18,334 nucleotides of DNA from an uncultured Collinsella sp. (GCA_958418185.1 CATZEP010000017.1:1-18334), one strand, 5' to 3'. Shown: positions 7,162-14,929, numbered from the stretch's first letter. The notes: generated from the sequence alone by a model not told the origin. Numbers and translations are program-made.

Positions 7162-8502
7162 ATGCTTACTACCAAAGAAGCCGCCGAGCTGCTCGGCATC
7201 ACTCCGCGCAGGGTGCAGGAGCTCATAAAAAACGGAGCACTTGAGGCCCGCAAGGCTTCTGGTGTATGGCTCATCGACAAAGACAGCGTCGACACGCGAC
7301 TCCGCTCTGTGACCAAAACGGGGGGACGTCCCCGCCGCGGCCACGGTAAGAGCGAGATCGCGTTCACCCTCATGAACCGCACGTACGAAGTCGCTCAGCT
7401 GGTCTACAGCACATCGCGAAAAGACTTTACCCACATCGGTGCCGACATCGATTACGCCCACGCCCCTATTGGAGTATTTGGCCCTAATAGCCCCATATCG
7501 CTAGACTCCTTCCGCATCTGGTGGCGCGGCCGCGGTATCCCGCTCGCACGCATTGGGCTAGCCTCCCTGCTTGCAGAAGCCGCAGTCGATGTTCCCGATG
7601 AACTCGTCCAGCGAAATCTCGGCCTCTCCTTATCCGACCAGTATTGGATTAGGCCCCAAGGTTCCGGTCTCACCTGGGAGGATATCAACTTCTTCAATAA
7701 CGCCTTTGATGACGTCTCGCTAACCATTGCACCCTTTGCCCCAGAGGGAAAAGCGGCTGCCGCAAAGCCCGATAACACCTCGGACGGCAATCTTCAAAAG
7801 TACTGGACGTGCGAGGGCGAACGTCGAATTCTGCATAAGGCAGGAGCGCACCTGGACCAGGAACCTTATAACGAGCTGGTGGCGACCGCGCTCCACCGTC
7901 GCATCCTAAACGCCTGCGATTATGTGCCTTACTCGCTCGAGGGCACGGGCACTTCCGCCCTGAGCACATGCGATGTCTTCTTAACTGATGAAGAAGAGTA
8001 TGTCCCTGCGTTCTATGTAAACCAGCACGCAAACGCAGATGAACGGCTAACCGACTACGAGCGATATGTAGCAAACTGCGAGGAGCTCGGGGTGACAGGC
8101 GTCAAGGATGCCCTTGACCGCATGATCGTGTGCGACGACATCATCGCCAACTATGACCGTCATTGGCGTAACTTTGGCCTTGTGCGAAACGTCAACACGC
8201 TAGCTTGCAGACCTGCCCCCATCTTCGATTCGGGCTCATCGCTCTGGTGCAACATTTCTCTAGAGGAGCTTAAGGCAGGAGAGCACAGTTTTACCAGCGC
8301 GCAGTTTCATTCAAGCCCCGCAAAACAAATGCTGCTTGTTGAGGATATGAGCTGGTTTGACGACGACAAGCTCGAGGGTTTCGTTGACGAGGCAATCGAA
8401 ATCCTATCCAAAAACGACGCTCTTACAGCGAGACTGCCTTATCTAAAAGAGGCGCTAACATGGCGCCTCGAAAGAATGATCGACATCGCTGAATGGAGTT
8501 AG
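7162..8502 (+). CDS. HTH-HipA fusion: DNA-binding domain joined to a HipA-like Ser/Thr kinase
   Basis: This 446-residue protein begins with an excisionase/MerR-type HTH (TTKEAAELLGITPRRVQELI, residues 3-22, wing through about 45) and a basic linker (GGRPRRGHGK, 54-63). The C-terminal half matches the HipA/CtkA kinase fold: a TSDGN phosphate-loop-like turn at 206-210, the probable ATP lysine K226 in ILHKAG, EPYNELVATAL at 234-244, the catalytic loop N330-Y-D332-R-H334-W-R-N337, and the metal-binding FDSGSS with D356. HipA kinases phosphorylate protein targets (GltX in E. coli) and are normally silenced by a separate HipB DNA-binding antitoxin; here the DNA-binding part is in the same chain. 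The ATG at 7162 has AAGGG about 8 bases upstream; a TTG at 7120 would start inside the promoter and is rejected. It converges on the NYN gene with a 27-base gap. Kinase fold is confident; toxin activity is not shown. Confidence 0.85.
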   Translation: MLTTKEAAELLGITPRRVQELIKNGALEARKASGVWLIDKDSVDTRLRSVTKTGGRPRRGHGKSEIAFTLMNRTYEVAQLVYSTSRKDFTHIGADIDYAHAPIGVFGPNSPISLDSFRIWWRGRGIPLARIGLASLLAEAAVDVPDELVQRNLGLSLSDQYWIRPQGSGLTWEDINFFNNAFDDVSLTIAPFAPEGKAAAAKPDNTSDGNLQKYWTCEGERRILHKAGAHLDQEPYNELVATALHRRILNACDYVPYSLEGTGTSALSTCDVFLTDEEEYVPAFYVNQHANADERLTDYERYVANCEELGVTGVKDALDRMIVCDDIIANYDRHWRNFGLVRNVNTLACRPAPIFDSGSSLWCNISLEELKAGEHSFTSAQFHSSPAKQMLLVEDMSWFDDDKLEGFVDEAIEILSKNDALTARLPYLKEALTWRLERMIDIAEWS

Positions 8503-8529
8503 CGAGACAGCATCGCCCCGCCAACTCCC

Positions 8530-9207
8530 CTACCTCCCGCGCAGGGCCTTGAGCTTTGCCAGGGCATCGGGGCTCAGGCGACTGCCCAGAGTCATCTTGA
8601 TCTGCGGGGCTTCCTCAGCCTCGTGCACGTCCTTGTCGATCTGTTTGATCTCGTCCACCAGCATGCGGCTCGAGATGCGCGTAACACCCTTGCCCATGAC
8701 GACGGCTTGAATTGTGCCGTCACTCGATACCACAGAGCACGCGCGGCCCTCCTCACGTGCCTCGATGCAGAGCTTCTGCACCACGGTATCAGCAGAGACG
8801 CCCGTCGGCGAAAACTCGATGCGCACGCCGCGGGCCGGCAGGTTGGGGCGCTCGCTGGAGATATTGCCCGCGCCGTCAAACACAATCACGGCCTCGTAGC
8901 GGCCCTGGGCAAACGCCGCCACGTCGTTGATGAGTGCGGTGCGCGCCATATCGTGAACATCGTTGGAGTATGGATCGTCGGAATGGTCGTACACGAGCTT
9001 TTCGTAGCGCGGCGTGCAGTGGATCACGTTGTAGCCGTCGACCACCAGCAGCTCGGGCTTATTGGAGTGCACCGTCGAGACCGGATCGGCGATGGCCTGC
9101 GCAAACGCATTGCCGCCCACGCCATAGGTCGCGGCCGAAACAATCGGCTTGGCCGAGCCCTCGCCAAAGCGCTTGGCCTTGGACTTGGCGCGGTTCTTCT
9201 TGGACAT
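8530..9207 (-). CDS. NYN-domain (YacP/Rae1-like) putative endoribonuclease
   Basis: This 225-residue protein has a basic N-terminus (SKKNRAKSKAKR) and then the NYN/PIN-like nuclease fold: LLVVDGYNVI with D57 at 53-62, the segment VIVFDGAGN in the middle, and the late acidic turn VVSSDGTIQ. These acidic residues form the metal site in the YacP family. Bacillus subtilis YacP (Rae1) cleaves mRNA in the ribosomal A site. The ATG at 9207 has GGAGGAG upstream, inside the end of rlmB; only 3 bases separate the genes. The order cysS-rlmB-NYN matches the Firmicutes order cysS-mrnC-rlmB-yacP without mrnC. Cytoplasmic; the last gene of the run. Confidence 0.9.
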   Translation of the reverse strand: MSKKNRAKSKAKRFGEGSAKPIVSAATYGVGGNAFAQAIADPVSTVHSNKPELLVVDGYNVIHCTPRYEKLVYDHSDDPYSNDVHDMARTALINDVAAFAQGRYEAVIVFDGAGNISSERPNLPARGVRIEFSPTGVSADTVVQKLCIEAREEGRACSVVSSDGTIQAVVMGKGVTRISSRMLVDEIKQIDKDVHEAEEAPQIKMTLGSRLSPDALAKLKALRGR

Positions 9208-9210
9208 GCG

Positions 9211-10125
9211 CTACTCCTCCCCCATGAGCTCGCCGGCGTTGCGACGCAGCCACTCAAGACACAGCGCCGTGGTCGCCTGGGCAACGTTGAGGCTCTCGGT
9301 CATGCCACGCTGGGGAAGCTTGGTCAAAAAGTCGCATTTCTCGAGCACCAGGCGCGAGATGCCGTCGCCCTCGGAGCCCATGACGAGCGCCACACGGCCC
9401 TCGAAGGGAGCATCCCAACAGCTGCCCTCGGCGTGCTCGGAGGCGCCGCCCACCCAAAAGCCAGCGGCCTTAAGATCGTCGAGTGTACGGGCGATATTGG
9501 GAACCTGCGCAATGGGCAGGTGCATGACGGCGCCGGCAGAGGTCTTGTAGCTGCCCACGGTCACGCCGGCGGCGCGCTTGTTGGCGATGATGACACCGGC
9601 CGCGCCCACAACCTCGGCGGAGCGCACGATGGCGCCAAAGTTGCCGTCGTCGGTCACGTGGTCGAGTACCACGACGAGCGCCGGGCCCTCGCCCGCGCGG
9701 TCGAGGATATCGACGACATCGGCATAGGGGAAGTTGCCAACCTCGAGCGCAATGCCCTGGTGAGCGCCATGGCTCGACAGCGCATCGAGCTGCGCGCGCG
9801 GTACATACTTAATGCGGACGCCCGCGGCGTTGAGGTCATCGACCAGACGCGACAGGGCGGCATCGCGCTCCCCGCCCTCGGCGATGAGCGCGCATTTGAT
9901 GGGAAAACCGGTGCGCAGCGCCTCGGCGGCAGCACGGCGACCTTCGATAAACTCGCCCTTGGGAGCCTGGACAGCGTCGCGGTTGCGATCGCGCTGCGGA
10001 CGTGCGGCCTGGGTGCGATCGCGCTGGCCCTTGGGAGCGGCAGCGCGATCGTTGCGGCGAATCGGACGCGAGCCAGAAGCGGCCTGCTTGCCGCCACGAG
10101 GCGCACGCTTGCGATTGTCGGCCAT
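9211..10125 (-). CDS. rlmB: 23S rRNA (guanosine-2'-O)-methyltransferase RlmB (TrmH/SpoU family)
   Basis: This 304-residue protein carries all three SPOUT motifs: LDHVTDDGNFGAIVRSAE (motif 1, with the conserved Asn and Arg), LVMGSEGDGIS (motif 2) and LPQRGMTESLNVAQA (motif 3), preceded by the substrate-binding domain starting at EFIEGRRAAAEAL. The family makes the 2'-O-methylguanosine in domain V of 23S rRNA using S-adenosylmethionine. The first 55 or so residues are an Arg/Lys/Gln-rich disordered extension absent from E. coli RlmB (about 243 residues) and probably aid rRNA binding. Start: ATG at 10125 with AAGGAGG 7 bases upstream. Closely related TrmH-family methylases cannot be excluded, but the gene order supports RlmB. 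Confidence 0.9.
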   Translation of the reverse strand: MADNRKRAPRGGKQAASGSRPIRRNDRAAAPKGQRDRTQAARPQRDRNRDAVQAPKGEFIEGRRAAAEALRTGFPIKCALIAEGGERDAALSRLVDDLNAAGVRIKYVPRAQLDALSSHGAHQGIALEVGNFPYADVVDILDRAGEGPALVVVLDHVTDDGNFGAIVRSAEVVGAAGVIIANKRAAGVTVGSYKTSAGAVMHLPIAQVPNIARTLDDLKAAGFWVGGASEHAEGSCWDAPFEGRVALVMGSEGDGISRLVLEKCDFLTKLPQRGMTESLNVAQATTALCLEWLRRNAGELMGEE

Positions 10126-10268
10126 TAAGCGACCTCCTTAAATAGATAACGAACAAGAATCGACCGTCCGAGCCACGGCACCTTGCCTTTCAATCGTCGG
10201 GCATGACCACCAGGTCTATGCCCTCCTCTTTCAAGGCAATCTGCCGCACCTCGAACGGTCGACAAATA
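10126..10268 (-). other. Intergenic gap between cysS and rlmB
   Basis: These 143 bases hold the strong rlmB Shine-Dalgarno and no convincing terminator or promoter. One minus-strand frame (10261 to the TGA at 10190) reads like protein, ending in EEGIDLVVMPDD, but has no start with a ribosome binding site. In Firmicutes this position holds mrnC. The gap may contain a decayed gene tail, but the translated end does not resemble Mini-RNase III. Confidence 0.4.
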
Positions 10269-11735
10269 CTAGAGACTCTTAATACGGGTGCCGGCGGCGG
10301 TATCCTCGATCGTCAGCCCGAGGTCCTTGAGCTGATCGCGGATGGCGTCTGCCAGATCCCAGTTCTTGGCGGCGCGGGCCTCGGCGCGGGCCTCGAGAAT
10401 CTTGGCAGCGGCCTCGTCCACGTCGTCACCCGTGTAGGCAACCAAACCGGCGGCAACGCCCAGCAGGCCCAGCGGCAGCTCGACCTTGGGCTCGGGAAGC
10501 TCAACGCCAAACGTATCGAGCAACTCGGCCAGCGTGTCGGCGGCGGCAAGCGCGGCGGCCTTGTCGGCAGCGTCGCCCGCCTGCTCCAGGTACTGGTTGC
10601 ACTCGGTCACAAAGCCAAAGACGGCACCCATGGCACCGGCAGTGTTAAAGTCGTCGTCCATGCACTCCTTAAAGGCAGTACGAGTCTCGGCGGCCTTGGC
10701 GACAAACGCCTCAGATGCTGCCTCCTCGGCATCGGCCGTCGCATGGTTCGCGGCCCAGCGCAGGTTCTCGACCGTACCGGCGATACGCGTGAGCGAGTTC
10801 TCGGCACCCTCCAGGCGCTCCCAAGAGAAGTCGAGCGGCGAGCGATAGCTCGTCTGCAGCATCAGCAAGCGCAGAGCCGCGGCAGAGTGCTGCTCGAGCA
10901 CCTCGGCCAGCGTAAAGAAGTTACCGAGCGACTTGGACATCTTCTCGCCGTCAACCAGCAGCATGCCCGTGTGCATCCAGGTGTTGGAGAAGCCCTGGTG
11001 CCAGGCGCAGGTGGCCTGGGCGCACTCGTTCTCGTGATGCGGGAAGGCAAGGTCGGAGCCACCGCCGTGAATGTCGATCGGGGTGCCCAGGTAGCGGTGC
11101 ACCATGGCGGCGCACTCGGTGTGCCAGCCGGGACGGCCCTCGCCCCAGGGGCTCGGCCAGCTGGGCTCGCCGGGCTTGGCGGCCTTCCACAGGGCAAAGT
11201 CGAGCGGGTCGTTCTTGTCCTCGTTCTCCTCGATGCGCGCACCTACCATAAGGTCGTCGATGTTGCGGCCCGAGACCTGACCATAGTTGGGATCGCTGCG
11301 CACGGCAAAGTACACATCGCCGTTATCGGCTGCGTAAGCGTGGCCCTGCTCGATAAGCGTCTTGATCATGGCGATCATGGGGCCGATCTCCTTGGTGGCG
11401 CGGGGGCGCACATCGGGATCGAGCACGTTGGCGGCGCGCATGACGCCGATGAACTTGTCGGAGAACTCCGTCGCGACCTCGGCAGCCGTACGGCCTTGCT
11501 CGTTGGCGCGCTTGATGATCTTGTCATCGACATCGGTAAGGTTCTGGGCGAACGTAACCTCGTAGCCGCTCGCAATGAGCCAGCGACGAATCACGTCAAA
11601 GCTGATGAACGTGCGGGCATTGCCGATGTGGATGTTGTCGTAGACCGTGGGGCCGCACACGTACATGCGGACCTTGCCGGACTCGATGGGCTGGAACTCT
11701 TCCTTTTTATGGGTAGCGCTGTTGTAGATACGCAT
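10269..11735 (-). CDS. cysS: Cysteinyl-tRNA synthetase
   Basis: This 488-residue class I aminoacyl-tRNA synthetase has the zinc-binding CGPTVYD (C27), the HIGH-type signature HIGN at 36-39, the zinc ligands C208 (WHTEC) and H233 (FPHHENE), and the KMSKS loop at 265-269. The C-terminal DALR-like helical domain and the short tail fit the normal length (E. coli 461). It charges tRNA-Cys with cysteine in the cytoplasm. ATG at 11735 has AAGGAG 6 bases upstream, overlapping the end of ispF; the two genes are 3 bases apart, so they are co-transcribed. Confidence 0.97.
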   Translation of the reverse strand: MRIYNSATHKKEEFQPIESGKVRMYVCGPTVYDNIHIGNARTFISFDVIRRWLIASGYEVTFAQNLTDVDDKIIKRANEQGRTAAEVATEFSDKFIGVMRAANVLDPDVRPRATKEIGPMIAMIKTLIEQGHAYAADNGDVYFAVRSDPNYGQVSGRNIDDLMVGARIEENEDKNDPLDFALWKAAKPGEPSWPSPWGEGRPGWHTECAAMVHRYLGTPIDIHGGGSDLAFPHHENECAQATCAWHQGFSNTWMHTGMLLVDGEKMSKSLGNFFTLAEVLEQHSAAALRLLMLQTSYRSPLDFSWERLEGAENSLTRIAGTVENLRWAANHATADAEEAASEAFVAKAAETRTAFKECMDDDFNTAGAMGAVFGFVTECNQYLEQAGDAADKAAALAAADTLAELLDTFGVELPEPKVELPLGLLGVAAGLVAYTGDDVDEAAAKILEARAEARAAKNWDLADAIRDQLKDLGLTIEDTAAGTRIKSL

Positions 11736-11738
11736 TCG

Positions 11739-12233
11739 TTACTCCTTAACGGTTTTCTGTAGCAGGCAGACGGCCCAGGCGCCAATTCCCTCGCCTTGGC
11801 CTTCCCAGCCGAGCTTTTCGGTCGTAGTGGCGGCGACGCCCACGTTTTCGACGTCGACGCCCAGGGCATGGGCAAGGTTGGCGCGCATGGCATCGCGGTG
11901 CGGGGTGATCTTGGGCTGCTGGCAGGCAATGGTGCAATCGGCATCGACAAACTCAAAACCCAGCTCGCGCGCATAGTCCATCACGCGGGCAAGCAACACC
12001 ATCGAGTCGGCGCCCTCATAGGCAGGATCGGTGTCGGGGAACAGTTTTCCAATGTCTCCCCCGCGGCAGGCACCCAGAATGGCGTCGGCCAAGGCGTGCG
12101 CGAGCACATCGGCATCCGAGTGGCCCAGCAGGCCGCGCTCGTAGGGGATGTCGACCCCGCCGATGATACATCGACGCCCCTCCACCAAACGGTGGACGTC
12201 GTAGCCATGGCCAATGCGCAGGTTACTGAACAT
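11739..12233 (-). CDS. ispF: 2-C-methyl-D-erythritol 2,4-cyclodiphosphate synthase
   Basis: The 164-residue protein has the family start RIGHGYDVH with the metal ligands D12 and H14, the third ligand H46 in the LGHSDADVLAHA segment (H38, D40 near the active site), and the C-terminal signature ATTTEKLGWEGQGEGI that lines the CDP pocket. It converts the CDP-methylerythritol phosphate intermediate to the cyclic diphosphate in the MEP isoprenoid pathway, working as a trimer. It overlaps the end of ispD by 11 bases. Normal length. Confidence 0.97.
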   Translation of the reverse strand: MFSNLRIGHGYDVHRLVEGRRCIIGGVDIPYERGLLGHSDADVLAHALADAILGACRGGDIGKLFPDTDPAYEGADSMVLLARVMDYARELGFEFVDADCTIACQQPKITPHRDAMRANLAHALGVDVENVGVAATTTEKLGWEGQGEGIGAWAVCLLQKTVKE

Positions 12234-12951
12234 GGGGAAGGTCCTCTCCCTCGGCCATGCGACCGAGCAGAATCGCGGTTACGGGACGCAGGTCCTCGGG
12301 CACCGTCACCTTAAGGTTATCGCGCGGGCTCTGGACACAGCGGACGCGCCCGCCCATGCGCTCGACCAGCGATGAATCGTCGGTACCGATAAAGCCCTCG
12401 GCGATAGCAGCGGCGTGAGCGCGCTTCATGGCGTCGACGCTAAAGACCTGCGGCGTCTGTGCGGCCCAATAGAGCTCGCGCGGCGGCGTCTCGACGATAT
12501 TATCGCCATCGACGATTTTGAGCGTGTCGATCGCGGGCTGACCGCACACGACACCGTCGAGGGCGCGGTCGCTCACGAGCACGTCGATAGCGTGATCGAT
12601 GGCCTCGGTCGTAATGAGCGGACGGGCGCCGTCGTGGATGGCGACATATTCGAAACCCGCCGGAACCGCATGCACGCCGGCACGGGTGGAATCCTGACGG
12701 GTATTGCCGGCATCGGCAAAACTGATAGGCGTGTCATAGTCAAACGGGTCGATGGCCAGGCGGCGCATCTCGGCACGACGCTCGGCAGGACACACCACCA
12801 CGATGTGGCCGACCTTTTTGCTCCGATCAAACGCGCGAATGGACCAGCTCATAAGCGGACGACCCGCTACATTGACGAGCTGCTTGCCACCGGGGTTACC
12901 AAAGCGCTGGCCGCTGCCACCGGCAACGACCACGGCGCATACGGGCGCCAT
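12223..12951 (-). CDS. ispD: 2-C-methyl-D-erythritol 4-phosphate cytidylyltransferase
   Basis: The 242-residue protein starts with the nucleotidyltransferase signature VVAGGSGQRFG...GKQ (about 8-23), where Arg and Lys bind CTP. It later has HDGARPLI, the IspD family signature, and the PQVF element (WAAQTPQVFS). It transfers CMP to methylerythritol 4-phosphate, the third step of the MEP pathway; the kinase IspE is not in the window. The ATG overlaps the disA stop by one base (TAATG), so translation is probably coupled. Its own ribosome binding site (AGGGGA) is weak, which agrees with coupling. Confidence 0.96.
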   Translation of the reverse strand: MAPVCAVVVAGGSGQRFGNPGGKQLVNVAGRPLMSWSIRAFDRSKKVGHIVVVCPAERRAEMRRLAIDPFDYDTPISFADAGNTRQDSTRAGVHAVPAGFEYVAIHDGARPLITTEAIDHAIDVLVSDRALDGVVCGQPAIDTLKIVDGDNIVETPPRELYWAAQTPQVFSVDAMKRAHAAAIAEGFIGTDDSSLVERMGGRVRCVQSPRDNLKVTVPEDLRPVTAILLGRMAEGEDLPHVQ

Positions 12952-14018
12952 TATGCGTTCCCCTGTTTGGTACCCTTCATGCGGTACAGGGAGTCCGCAA
13001 GAATGGCAGGGTTGTTGACACCAAAGTCGCCCAGACGTTCCGGGTCCTCGCTGATGTCATCCATGAGCTCCTGCAGCGAGCCGTACTCGTCGACAATCTT
13101 CTCGGCCACGCCGTCGCGCACGACGGACACGCGCGAAAGCGTGCGCAGGCCCAGCGGCGTCATGACGGAGTCCTCGTCCAGGTCGTCGTAACCCAGAACC
13201 GCCGCAACATGCTGCGGGTCGGACAAGTCCTTGGGCGTCATACGGGCAAGCTCAGCGCGAATCTTCTCGGCGTTTGCCTCGGAGGAATCACTTGCGTAGT
13301 CGCGGATCATCAGGTCGTACTCGGTATCCATGCTGGAGCCGGCGAGCTGCTCGAGCTGCATCTGCACGAGCTTGCCCTGGTTGCCCAGCTTGACGATGCA
13401 ATCCTTAAGCTCGGTCTTTGCCTGCTGCATGATCTCGAAGCTCGAGAAAATACCGGTAATGTCGGCGAGCGTGACGTAGTCGTCGAGCTCGAGGGCCGTC
13501 AGGCGCAGCAGGGAGCGATCGAGCGACTGACGGGTGGTCTGGAGCGTGGCGACGAGCTGGTTGACCGAGCTCATGATGGTGGTCACGGACTGGATCTCGT
13601 AGCTCTTGCCATGAACGTACACGTTGACGACGGCACGACGGGCCGAGACCGAGATCACGATGGCGTCGGTGAGCACCGACATGCGAGCGGCGGTGCGATG
13701 ACGCATGCCCGTCTCGCTCGTGGCGAGCGAGGGATCGGGATTGAGGTGGAAGTTGGCGCGCAGGATCTGGGTGAGGTCGCCGTCGATGACGATGGCACCG
13801 TCCATCTTGGAGAGCTCGAACAGACGGTTCGAGGTGAACGAAATGTTGAGCGGGAAGCCGTCGTTACCGGCAGCGAGCACGTTTTCGGTGTCGCCGACGC
13901 AGATAAGGGCGCCCAGGTGACCGGCGATGATCATGTCGAGGGCAGTGCGGATCGGCTGACCAGGTGCCGTCAGGCGAATAGCCTGTTCCATACGCTTTTG
14001 CAGCTCGTTCTTATCCAA
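12951..14018 (-). CDS. disA: DNA integrity scanning diadenylate cyclase DisA
   Basis: The 355-residue protein has the DAC domain with DGA at 73-75 (MDGAIVIDG) and RHR at 106-108 (GMRHRTAAR), the two motifs that make c-di-AMP from two ATP. A helical linker follows, and a C-terminal helix-hairpin-helix region (ADILGYDDL-like, near 265-330) binds branched DNA. Length and order match Thermotoga and Bacillus DisA. The reading frame has no ATG at its start: translation should begin at TTG 14018, with GGAG 7 bases upstream. An ATG 5 bases earlier is out of frame. It heads the ispD-ispF-cysS-rlmB run. radA, a common neighbour, is not present in the window. Confidence 0.95.
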   Translation of the reverse strand: MDKNELQKRMEQAIRLTAPGQPIRTALDMIIAGHLGALICVGDTENVLAAGNDGFPLNISFTSNRLFELSKMDGAIVIDGDLTQILRANFHLNPDPSLATSETGMRHRTAARMSVLTDAIVISVSARRAVVNVYVHGKSYEIQSVTTIMSSVNQLVATLQTTRQSLDRSLLRLTALELDDYVTLADITGIFSSFEIMQQAKTELKDCIVKLGNQGKLVQMQLEQLAGSSMDTEYDLMIRDYASDSSEANAEKIRAELARMTPKDLSDPQHVAAVLGYDDLDEDSVMTPLGLRTLSRVSVVRDGVAEKIVDEYGSLQELMDDISEDPERLGDFGVNNPAILADSLYRMKGTKQGNA

Positions 14019-14239
14019 GGCATCGCTCCCATCGTATACGCTCCATAAACGCTAAATAGTTTCTCACGGTTTGTCCCCGCAGCAGCCACGAAATCCGATG
14101 CTTACAGAATGAGCGAACACCGCTTAGGTAGCTCATTTGGGACGAGGCTCTTTTGACTGCTCATGTGGTAGCATCGGGTCTCATATAAATGAGGGAGTAG
14201 TCACGTAATCGGGCTCGCCCGCAGAGAGGGAGCCAGACT
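14019..14239. promoter_or_regulatory. Divergent intergenic region disA/mntP with structured mntP leader
   Basis: The 221 bases must contain promoters for both genes. For mntP, TATAAA at 14184-14189 is the best -10 box, with no good -35 at normal distance. The leader then has GAGGGAGTAG (14191-14200). TAGTC at 14198-14202 can pair with GACTA at 14236-14240, which includes the A of the start codon. The hairpin CGGG-CTCG-CCCG at 14210-14221 competes with GGCTC (14212-14216) pairing to GAGCC (14230-14234), part of the Shine-Dalgarno GGGAG. A pair of related 10-mers, GCTCATTTGG and GCTCATGTGG, lies at 14131 and 14159. No clear disA promoter was found. Confidence 0.4.
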
Positions 14240-14818
14240 ATGGGACTCGCAGAGCTCGTGTTGCTCGCTGTTGGCCTTTCGATGGACGCCTTTGCCGTTT
14301 CCATCTGCAAGGGCCTCGGCATGAAAAATATCAATCTTAAAGTCGCCGTGGTGCTCGGCCTGTTCTTTGGCGGCTTTCAGGCCGGCATGCCCGTAATCGG
14401 ATGGGCGCTCGGCAGCCAATTCATGGGCATCATCGGACCCATCGACCATTGGATCGCCTTTATCCTGCTCGCCTTCATCGGCGGCAAAATGCTGTGGGAG
14501 GCCTTTACCGAGGACGAGGACGAGAGCGACAACAAGAATGCCGAGAAGATTGACCTGGTAGAATACCTGGTTCTCGCCATTGCCACCTCGATTGACGCCC
14601 TGGCCGTAGGCATCTCGTTTGCGGCGCTCTCGGTTGACATCGTGCCCGCTGTATCGCTTATAGGCATCACAACCTTTATCTTCTCCATCGCCGGCGTGGC
14701 GATCGGCCATACCTTTGGCGCGCGCTACGAAAAGCCTGCCACCATCGTGGGCGGCGTCGTGCTCATCCTCATCGGCCTCAAGATTCTGCTTGAGCATCTG
14801 GGGATCCTCGCGATATAA
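14240..14818 (+). CDS. mntP: Manganese efflux pump MntP
   Basis: The 192-residue membrane protein has six predicted hydrophobic helices in two repeats. Each repeat carries the family Asp in a matching context: LSMDAFAVSICKG (D16) and TSIDALAVGISFA (D119), together with FFGGFQAGMPVIGW and a charged loop DEDESDNKNAEK at about 92-103 between the halves. MntP exports Mn2+ across the cytoplasmic membrane and protects against manganese excess. ATG at 14240 has GGGAG 7 bases upstream. The leader may fold over the ribosome binding site (see the intergenic entry); mntP in many bacteria is controlled by the yybP-ykoY Mn riboswitch, but I do not see a complete copy here. Confidence 0.95.
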   Translation: MGLAELVLLAVGLSMDAFAVSICKGLGMKNINLKVAVVLGLFFGGFQAGMPVIGWALGSQFMGIIGPIDHWIAFILLAFIGGKMLWEAFTEDEDESDNKNAEKIDLVEYLVLAIATSIDALAVGISFAALSVDIVPAVSLIGITTFIFSIAGVAIGHTFGARYEKPATIVGGVVLILIGLKILLEHLGILAI

Positions 14819-14860
14819 AAAACGCCTCTCATAAGCTCAACGTCAACGTGGAAGTCTCAT

Positions 14861-14929
14861 GCAGAGTTTTGCATAAGGCCTTTTCGTGCAGACTTTTGCA
14901 TGTCATACTGATATGCAAAAGTCTGCACG
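14861..14929 (+). promoter_or_regulatory. hipBA operator: 17-bp inverted repeat plus a third half-site
   Basis: A perfect 17-bp inverted repeat (14885-14901 and 14913-14929) is built on the motif GCAGACTTTTGCAT, with an 11-base spacer GTCATACTGAT. A third copy with one mismatch, GCAGAGTTTTGCAT, lies at 14861-14874 in the same direction as the left arm. The spacer contains CATACT, a possible -10 box, so HipB bound to the arms would cover the promoter. This fits the known autorepression of hipBA operons by HipB. Confidence 0.75.

Noticed and set aside
8495..8528. Terminator between the HTH-HipA and NYN genes
   Set aside because: Only a 6-bp GGAGTT/AACTCC pairing with a large loop and no T run; too weak to call.
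8623..11762. Very long plus-strand frames (8623-10128, 501 codons; 10203-11762, 519 codons)
   Set aside because: They lie opposite NYN/rlmB and cysS, whose motifs are unambiguous. The long frames result from high GC at third positions.
14180..14239. Complete yybP-ykoY manganese riboswitch upstream of mntP
   Set aside because: Only a GGGAGTAG-like element is present; the second and third helices and the closing CAAGACC-type segment are missing and the leader is too short.
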